From assembly GCA_900767585.1 (NCBI GenBank), contig CAAFZP010000028.1:1-11317 (forward strand): DNA of 11,317 nt. Reading direction: 5' to 3'. The position numbers and the translations under genes are program-made. Shown here piece by piece: positions 6,451-11,317 of this stretch (within the stretch, counting starts at the first letter, position 1; every line of letters begins with the position of its first letter). Under the pieces are notes generated by a model that made no database searches, was not told the DNA's origin, and saw nothing but the letters and a program-made list of their open reading frames with translations. Origin of the DNA: Lachnospiraceae bacterium. Lineage in GTDB: Bacteria > Bacillota > Clostridia > Lachnospirales > Lachnospiraceae.

Positions 6451-7065
6451 ATGCAGGAGACATGGTTAGAGCAATTTTATAACGAAATGGACGCGGAGAA
6501 GCGGCTGGACATATTGAATACGAATGCAGATAAAACTGTGAACGCAAGTGAAATGGCAAATCATTCCGCAGAAAATCCGGAAGAAGTGGATGCGGCGTTT
6601 ATAAAGAAACTCTGGGTTGCACGTTACGGAAAGCGCAAGCCGAAGACGGATGCGTTCGTTGGGTATCTGATGCAGCTCAAATATATTGCGGAGAGCGGGG
6701 CAAATGATATCGGTGGACAGAAGCGCAAGCAGGCAGTTGAGACCGTCTCCGGACTGTGCCTGTTTGATGCAGACAAGCGGCCGGATGCCGAACAGGAAAT
6801 CCTGCTGTCTGAGATGACGCATGCATTCCGGAAGTTTATTGATGTAAGCAGAAACGGCAGAGGGTTTACGTCGATTGTTTTCGGTATGGGGCAGCTTTCC
6901 GATGAGGGTGTGGCGAAGAAAATCGCAGAACAGATCAGTGCGATTGCGTTTACCGCGCCGCACATGCTGCACATGGAGAAGGAATTTGCACTGTTGCAGG
7001 AGGCCGCAAAGCGGGCATTCCGGGTGGAATATCCGAACCGGGAGCATTTCCTGAAGAAATTATAA
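6451..7065 (+). CDS. Conserved-looking protein of unknown function, 204 residues
   Basis: I do not recognise this protein with certainty; its look is that of a Lachnospiraceae protein of unknown function, possibly the family labelled DUF6553. The protein is soluble, with no signal peptide or membrane span, and appears mostly helical. A charged N-terminus (MQETWLEQF) is followed by a basic stretch KLWVARYGKRKPK near residues 53-66, a central Gly/Arg-rich turn NGRGFTSIVFGMG, and an amphipathic C-terminus rich in Ala, Glu and Lys. The ATG at 6451 is chosen because CGGAGA at 6439-6444 lies 6 nt upstream; the frame is open back to GTG 6370, but those 27 residues come largely from the 12-bp repeat. 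It runs with the sensory operon after 142 bp and could be read through from it. It converges on the AraC-type regulator, whose stop is 7 bp away. No function can be given. Confidence 0.75.
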   Translation: MQETWLEQFYNEMDAEKRLDILNTNADKTVNASEMANHSAENPEEVDAAFIKKLWVARYGKRKPKTDAFVGYLMQLKYIAESGANDIGGQKRKQAVETVSGLCLFDADKRPDAEQEILLSEMTHAFRKFIDVSRNGRGFTSIVFGMGQLSDEGVAKKIAEQISAIAFTAPHMLHMEKEFALLQEAAKRAFRVEYPNREHFLKKL

Positions 7066-7072
7066 TCAGAAA

Positions 7073-7936
7073 TTAAGTAAGGGGGTGTCTCTTTCTGTAT
7101 TGGGAAGGAGAGACTCCTTTTTGTTTGCGGAATAACCGGCTGAAATAGAGCTGGTCATCGTAACCGACGATCTTCGCAATCTCATAGATCGAATAATTGG
7201 TCTGCTCCAGAAGGATCTGTGCATTGTTGACGCGCAGCGATACGATAAACTGCATCGGTGTCATGCCGGTATATTTCTTGAAGTTTCGGATAAACCAACT
7301 CACACTCATACCCCTTGTCTGGGCGTAATTTTCTATACTGATATCCTGATTGTAATTCTCATTGAAATAGGTAACAGCACTGTGCATCTCCCGATCCAGA
7401 TATTCGTTTTTCAGGATGTGCTCGCGCGTAAGTTCCCGTTGAAATACAATAAGCAGATGGCGAAGCAGCAGGGCAAGCATTTCCTCGTAGTGTTCCTGAC
7501 AACGCTGTAATTCCTGTATGATCTGTTTGAACAGCCGCTCGTACTCGAGCGAGGAACCGACGGGGAAAACTCTCTGGTTATCTTGCAGACCATAGCTTCG
7601 CAGAATATTTTTTACATCGGAACCGGTGAAGTGAATCCAGTAAACTTCGGTTTTATCTTCGCCATAATATTCGTATTTCTGCAGTTCCTTTGGACGGAAC
7701 AACACCATATTTCCGGCAGGGACGATCGTCTCATTTTCCGGTTTATCGAAATGAAAATGTCCAAGCCCGGACGCGATATAGATAATTTGATAATCCAGAC
7801 GTCCCTTTGGGCGGTAGGTTGGCATCTTCGGATCGTCGGTCAGACGATAGATGCCACAGCTTCCGACGATGAGCGGGCGGCTCTTATCTTTGAAATCCAG
7901 ATGGGAATGATTTAAGTAACCGGTGTTGATATACAT
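7073..7936 (-). CDS. AraC-family transcriptional regulator of the beta-galactoside unit
   Basis: This 287-residue cytoplasmic regulator has an N-terminal cupin-type sugar-binding domain (about 20-165), with LDYQIIYIASGLGHFHF and a Pro/Gly-rich turn typical of AraC effector domains. Its C-terminal double helix-turn-helix (about 186-285) includes MSVSWFIRNFKKYTG and ends in the family motif GVSPSQYRK. The ATG at 7936 is chosen because GGAGG (minus strand, about 7944-7948) stands 7 nt upstream; the frame is open to 7996, but that extension would cover the promoter region. It is divergent from the beta-galactosidase gene, the common layout for a local activator. The shared control region has phased GTYCAT words that are plausible binding sites and overlap its own -35, so autoregulation is likely. 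The effector is probably a beta-galactoside or galactose, inferred from the neighbours only. Unlike the YesN-type regulator upstream, it has no receiver domain. Confidence 0.92.
   Translation of the reverse strand: MYINTGYLNHSHLDFKDKSRPLIVGSCGIYRLTDDPKMPTYRPKGRLDYQIIYIASGLGHFHFDKPENETIVPAGNMVLFRPKELQKYEYYGEDKTEVYWIHFTGSDVKNILRSYGLQDNQRVFPVGSSLEYERLFKQIIQELQRCQEHYEEMLALLLRHLLIVFQRELTREHILKNEYLDREMHSAVTYFNENYNQDISIENYAQTRGMSVSWFIRNFKKYTGMTPMQFIVSLRVNNAQILLEQTNYSIYEIAKIVGYDDQLYFSRLFRKQKGVSPSQYRKRHPLT
7081..7122 (+). terminator. Probable intrinsic terminator of the sensory operon, inside the end of the opposing gene
   Basis: GGG then GTCTCT (about 7083-7091) can pair with AGAGAC then TCC (about 7110-7117), with a bulged T and two G-U pairs below the loop, followed directly by five T (7118-7122). 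It starts 16 bp after the stop of the unknown gene. The same bases encode the last residues of the opposing AraC-type regulator, so the hairpin could partly reflect coding constraint. The opposite strand has no comparable T run. Confidence 0.5.
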
Positions 7937-7956
7937 AGGGAAACCTCCTTTTTTAC

Positions 7957-7985
7957 ATTGTATCATTTCGTCCATATTTTGTCCA
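7957..7985 (-). promoter_or_regulatory. Promoter of the AraC-family regulator
   Basis: On the minus strand TGGACA (7985-7980) and TACAAT (7962-7957) are separated by 17 bp and differ from the sigma-A consensus by one base each. Transcription would start near 7950, giving a leader of only about 15 nt that begins almost at the ribosome binding site. The -35 hexamer overlaps one of the GTCCAT words. Confidence 0.55.
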
Positions 7986-7996
7986 TTCCTGTTCAT
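7970..7996. promoter_or_regulatory. Three helically phased GTYCAT words, candidate AraC-regulator operator
   Basis: GTCCAT occurs at 7970-7975 and 7981-7986, and GTTCAT at 7991-7996, with starts 11 and 10 bp apart, so they face the same side of the helix. On the minus strand the first two read ATGGAC, reminiscent of half-sites of AraC-family proteins. The array ends next to the expected -35 zone of the beta-galactosidase promoter and overlaps the -35 of the regulator's own promoter. A further GTTCAT lies at 8061-8066 in the beta-galactosidase leader and may be chance. Confidence 0.5.
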
Positions 7997-7997
7997 A

Positions 7998-8027
7998 GAC
8001 TTTTTACACGGAAATCAGTATTATAAT
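7998..8027 (+). promoter_or_regulatory. Beta-galactosidase promoter with a strong -10 and poor -35
   Basis: TATAAT at 8022-8027 is a perfect -10. At 17-18 bp upstream only GACTTT-like sequence is found (7998-8004), far from TTGACA; TTTACA at 8003-8008 is too close. A weak -35 beside the GTYCAT array suggests activator-dependent transcription. The leader would be about 70 nt, ending in the perfect ribosome binding site AGGAGG (8090-8095), 7 nt before the ATG. Confidence 0.55.
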
Positions 8028-8102
8028 ATCAGACAATACGAAAAGACAGAAAGATGAGCGGTTCATTAAAAACAAAAAAATACATATATAGGAGGACGAT
8101 TT

Positions 8103-11100
8103 ATGATTGTACCACGTTATTACGAAGATTTGAATTTGTTACATGAACATACAATGCCGCCAAGAGCGTATTATATACCAGCTTCCCGCCGAATGGAGGA
8201 TCTGGTAGAGCATCGGGAGGCATCCGACCGCGTACAGATGTTAAACGGCATGTGGAAATTCCGGTATTTTGAGAGCATCTATGATGTGAGGGATGCATTT
8301 TATGAGAGCGGTTATGATACGTCGGATTTTGATGAGATTCCGGTGCCGGGTGTCTGGCAGATGGCAGGCTATGACACGCATCAGTACACGAATTTCCGCT
8401 ATCCATTTCCGTTTGATCCGCCGTATGTGCCGCAGGATATTCCGTGTGGTGCGTATGTGCATACGTTTTCTTATGCGAAGGATGAGAAGGCTCCGAAGGT
8501 GTACCTGAACTTTGAGGGCGTGGATAGCTGCTTTTATGTATGGGTGAATGGTACCTATACCGGATACAGTCAGGTGTCCCATGCAACGAGCGAGTTTGAT
8601 GTGACAGACGTGATAGAAGAGGGCGAGAATACGATTGCCGTACTTGTCTTGAAATGGTGCGATGGTTCGTATCTCGAAGATCAGGATAAGTTCCGGATGA
8701 GCGGGATCTTCCGGGATGTCTATCTTCTGAAGCGGCCGGAAAAGGCGGTGCAGGATTACCGCATCACGACGGAAATCACGGAAACATGGGCGAAAATTAC
8801 ATTGGATATCAGCTACTATCAGGAGACTTCGGTCACCGTATCCGTGGAGGATGCGGCAGGGACTGTGGCTGCACAGGCAGAAATCAACAAGGCGGGAACT
8901 GTGACATTGGAGATTGCGACCCCAGAGCTTTGGAATACGGAACATCCGTATTTGTACACGCTTATCCTGCAAAGTGCGGATGAGACAATCGTGGATGCGA
9001 TTGCTTTGCGCACGGTAGCGATACAGGAGAGGGTATTATATTTCAATGGACAGGCAATCAAGCTGCGCGGCGTGAACCGGCATGATTCTGACCCGGTCAC
9101 AGGATTTACAGTTGATGTTGCAAAGATCAAGAAGGATCTTGTCTTGATGAAAGAGCACAATTTCAATGCGATTCGTTCGAGTCATTATCCGAATGCACCG
9201 TATTTTTATCAGATGTGCGACCGCTATGGATTCCTCGTGTGCGATGAGGCAGATATCGAAGCGCATGGACCATTTATGCTGTACCGCAAGGAGGATACAG
9301 ACTACAACCGCTTCAAAAAATGGAACGAGAAGATTGCAGATGATCCGGCATGGGAGCAGGCGATTCTTGATCGCGTGAAGCGTATGGTTGCGCGGGATAA
9401 AAACCGCTTCTGTATCATTTTCTGGTCGATGGGAAATGAGAGCGCCTATGGTTGCAATTTTGAAAAGGCGCTTGCATGGACAAAGAAATACGATCCGTCC
9501 CGTATCACGCAGTATGAGAGTGCGCGCTATCGGAATTACGATGTGACGTATGATTACTCAAATCTTGACCTGTACAGCCGGATGTACCCGGCACTTTCCG
9601 AGATCGAAGAGTATCTGGAGAAGGACGGCAGCAAGCCATTTCTGCTTGTAGAATATTGCCATAGCATGGGGAATGGTCCCGGCGATCTGGAGGATTATTT
9701 CCAGATGATTCAGAAAGATGCGCGGATGTGTGGCGGATTCGTCTGGGAGTGGTGCGATCATGCGGTTGCACACGGACTGGCGGAAAATGGTAAGACGAAA
9801 TATTATTATGGCGGTGATCACGGCGAGACAATCCATGATGGAAATTTCTGTATGGATGGACTGGTGTACCCGGATCGTACACCACATACCGGATTGCTTG
9901 AATATAAGAATGTGTACCGTCCGGTGCGTGTTGTATCTTATGATGAGAAGACCGGCAGACTTGTATTGCATAACTACATGGATTTTGATGATATAAGCGA
10001 CTATACAGACATCTTGTATGAAGTAACTGTGGATGGTCTGTGCGTGCAAAAGGGTGTGCTGGATGAGGTATCGATCGCACCGCACAGCGACGGTGTGATG
10101 ACGCTCAAGTTGGACATTCCGCAGAGCGGCAAGGTGTATCTGAAGCTCCGGTATCAGTTGAAAAAAGAACTTCCATTGCTTCCGGCAAAGCATGAATTAG
10201 GATTTGATGAGGTGCTGCTTGCCAATGCCGATGGCAGAAACCAGACGGCCGTCAAATGGCTGGCAGAAGCGGAAGAAAAAAACGAGATCAGCGTCAGCGA
10301 AACCGATACAGAGATTACATTAAAGGCGAGCGATTTCGCATATGCAATCAGCAAACGAACCGGACTTTTTACGAAGCTTCAATATGCAGGAAGGGACTAT
10401 CTGAACCATCCGATGGAGCTGAACATCTGGCGGGCACCGACGGATAATGATATGTATATCCGCGCAAAATGGGAGAACGCACATTTTCACGAGGCGTATA
10501 CAAGAGCGTATAAGGTGGAGACAATTCAGAACCGGTATGGTGTGATCGTGATGAGCCATGTCGGTGTTGTGGCACCGACCGTACAGAAGATTCTGGATGT
10601 TGAGCTCGTGTGGAAGGTGGAAAGCTCAGGAAGAATTACCGCATCCATGGAAGTAAGCAAGGATGAAGAGTTCCCGGAACTTCCGAGATTCGGTGTGCGA
10701 GTATTTTTCGACAAGAACCTTTCCGAGGCTTCGTATTATGGCATGGGACCGCAGGAGAGCTACCGTGACAAGCACAGAGCTGCGAGTCATGGATTGTATC
10801 GCAGTGCGGTGAAGGATCTGCATGAGGACTACATTATGCCACAGGAAAATGGCAGTCATTTCGATTGTGATTATGTTGAACTGCACAACGGCCGGTACGG
10901 AATTGCGGCAGTGTCTGAGACACCATTTTCATTTCAGGCGTCAAACTACACACAGGAAATGCTGACACAGGCAAAGCACAATTATGAATTGGAAGAATCG
11001 GACAGCACGGTATTATGCATCGATTATGCGTTAAATGGCATCGGCTCCAACAGTTGTGGACCGGAGGTGCTTGCGGCATATCGATTCGATGAGAAGGAAT

Positions 11101-11141
11101 TTCAGTTTGGTTTTACACTTGTTCCGTATGTGAAGGGATGA
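8103..11141 (+). CDS. lacZ: Beta-galactosidase, GH2 family, LacZ type
   Basis: This 1012-residue cytoplasmic enzyme hydrolyses terminal beta-D-galactosides such as lactose or galacto-oligosaccharides. No signal peptide is present. The domains run as in E. coli LacZ: N-terminal jelly-roll (about 45-210), an immunoglobulin-like domain (about 215-305), the TIM barrel (about 310-605), a second immunoglobulin-like domain, and the large C-terminal domain (about 740-1010). The acid/base Glu446 lies in WSMGNES and the nucleophile Glu517 in LVEYCHSMGN. Residues matching the E. coli sites are also present: Asp187 in CDGSYLEDQD, His327 in GVNRHD, His361 in SSHYPN, magnesium ligands Glu386 and His388 in DIEAHG, and Asn581 in NFCMDGL. 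The length is close to the E. coli enzyme at about 1,024 residues. A strong ribosome binding site fixes the ATG at 8103. It is divergent from the AraC-family gene and followed after 16 bp by a sugar symporter gene, forming a utilisation operon. Exact substrate preference cannot be read from the sequence. Confidence 0.97.
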   Translation: MIVPRYYEDLNLLHEHTMPPRAYYIPASRRMEDLVEHREASDRVQMLNGMWKFRYFESIYDVRDAFYESGYDTSDFDEIPVPGVWQMAGYDTHQYTNFRYPFPFDPPYVPQDIPCGAYVHTFSYAKDEKAPKVYLNFEGVDSCFYVWVNGTYTGYSQVSHATSEFDVTDVIEEGENTIAVLVLKWCDGSYLEDQDKFRMSGIFRDVYLLKRPEKAVQDYRITTEITETWAKITLDISYYQETSVTVSVEDAAGTVAAQAEINKAGTVTLEIATPELWNTEHPYLYTLILQSADETIVDAIALRTVAIQERVLYFNGQAIKLRGVNRHDSDPVTGFTVDVAKIKKDLVLMKEHNFNAIRSSHYPNAPYFYQMCDRYGFLVCDEADIEAHGPFMLYRKEDTDYNRFKKWNEKIADDPAWEQAILDRVKRMVARDKNRFCIIFWSMGNESAYGCNFEKALAWTKKYDPSRITQYESARYRNYDVTYDYSNLDLYSRMYPALSEIEEYLEKDGSKPFLLVEYCHSMGNGPGDLEDYFQMIQKDARMCGGFVWEWCDHAVAHGLAENGKTKYYYGGDHGETIHDGNFCMDGLVYPDRTPHTGLLEYKNVYRPVRVVSYDEKTGRLVLHNYMDFDDISDYTDILYEVTVDGLCVQKGVLDEVSIAPHSDGVMTLKLDIPQSGKVYLKLRYQLKKELPLLPAKHELGFDEVLLANADGRNQTAVKWLAEAEEKNEISVSETDTEITLKASDFAYAISKRTGLFTKLQYAGRDYLNHPMELNIWRAPTDNDMYIRAKWENAHFHEAYTRAYKVETIQNRYGVIVMSHVGVVAPTVQKILDVELVWKVESSGRITASMEVSKDEEFPELPRFGVRVFFDKNLSEASYYGMGPQESYRDKHRAASHGLYRSAVKDLHEDYIMPQENGSHFDCDYVELHNGRYGIAAVSETPFSFQASNYTQEMLTQAKHNYELEESDSTVLCIDYALNGIGSNSCGPEVLAAYRFDEKEFQFGFTLVPYVKG

Positions 11142-11157
11142 TATGAGGAGAAAAGCT

Positions 11158-11317
11158 ATGGAAGAGAAAAAATATTTAAAATGGTATAACAAGGTGGGCT
11201 ACGGTTCCGGCGATATCGCCGGAAATGTGGTGTATGCATTTTTGACATCGTTTGTCATGATCTATCTGACCGAGACGGTTGGGCTTGCGTCCGGAATGGT
11301 TGGAACTTTGATCGCAT
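11158..11317 (+). CDS. GPH-family sugar:cation symporter, N-terminal part (cut by window end)
   Basis: The first 53 residues are in the window. They contain the GPH (glycoside-pentoside-hexuronide) family opening NKVGYGSGDIAGNVVYAFL, with the conserved Asp19 of the first membrane helix, followed by MIYLTETVGL at the start of the second helix region, as in MelB, LacS and related carriers. The role would be cation-coupled import of the beta-galactoside that LacZ then splits. The ATG at 11158 is chosen because GAGGAG (11145-11150) stands 7 nt upstream; an in-frame ATG at 11143 would place that site inside the gene. It begins 16 bp after the lacZ stop and is almost surely co-transcribed. The missing C-terminus prevents telling whether a LacS-like EIIA domain is attached. 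Confidence 0.85.
   Translation, partial: MEEKKYLKWYNKVGYGSGDIAGNVVYAFLTSFVMIYLTETVGLASGMVGTLIA

Noticed and set aside
7937..7996. 20-residue N-terminal extension of the AraC-family regulator
   Set aside because: It would cover the promoter, the operator words and the strong ribosome binding site placed just before ATG 7936.
9505..10193. Long minus-strand open frames opposite lacZ
   Set aside because: They lie antisense to the catalytic core of a clear GH2 enzyme, lack ribosome binding sites, and are rich in His/Arg/Ile as expected from shadow frames.

Overview
The window looks like a chromosomal segment of a gut-type Clostridia, most likely a Lachnospiraceae member. The basis is the gene families (YesN/LytS-type two-component genes next to sugar-binding proteins, a GPH sugar symporter, an AraC-controlled GH2 beta-galactosidase), strong AGGAGG-type ribosome binding sites, moderate GC and tightly packed genes. 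The assignment is inference from content, not from a marker gene.

Layout. Positions 1-789 hold no convincing protein gene. They contain a short AT-rich left edge with repeated CTGTGTCC words, an array of 63-64 bp tandem repeats (about 92-455), an extended -10 promoter (488-496) and a very strongly base-paired segment (531-765) that reads as a large structured RNA of about 235 nt. This RNA ends only 25 nt before the first gene of an operon and no terminator separates them, so it is either an independent non-coding RNA or the leader of that operon.

Positions 790-6308 encode a compact sensory operon on the + strand: a YesN-type response regulator (REC plus AraC DNA-binding domain), a LytS/YesM-type membrane histidine kinase, a membrane-anchored sugar-binding protein without a lipobox, and an MglB-like lipoprotein with the full glucose/galactose pocket and calcium loop. 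The last three genes overlap or nearly abut. No ABC transporter ATPase or permease accompanies the two binding proteins, so they probably feed sugar information to the kinase. A short-repeat spacer (6340-6411) and a 204-residue protein of unknown function (6451-7065) follow in the same direction.

Positions 7073-11317 form a beta-galactoside utilisation unit: an AraC-family regulator on the minus strand, a divergent control region with three helically phased GTYCAT words, a cytoplasmic LacZ-type beta-galactosidase, and the start of a GPH-family sugar:cation symporter cut by the window end. The regulator would respond to imported sugar, the symporter would import the beta-galactoside and LacZ would release galactose and glucose; the upstream operon would sense the same monosaccharides outside the cell. 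The link between the two units is inference from adjacency and from the predicted ligand of the MglB-like protein.

The best candidates for something undescribed are the structured RNA at 531-765 with the hairpin-bearing repeat array in front of it, and the four-component sugar sensor (regulator, kinase and two different binding proteins).
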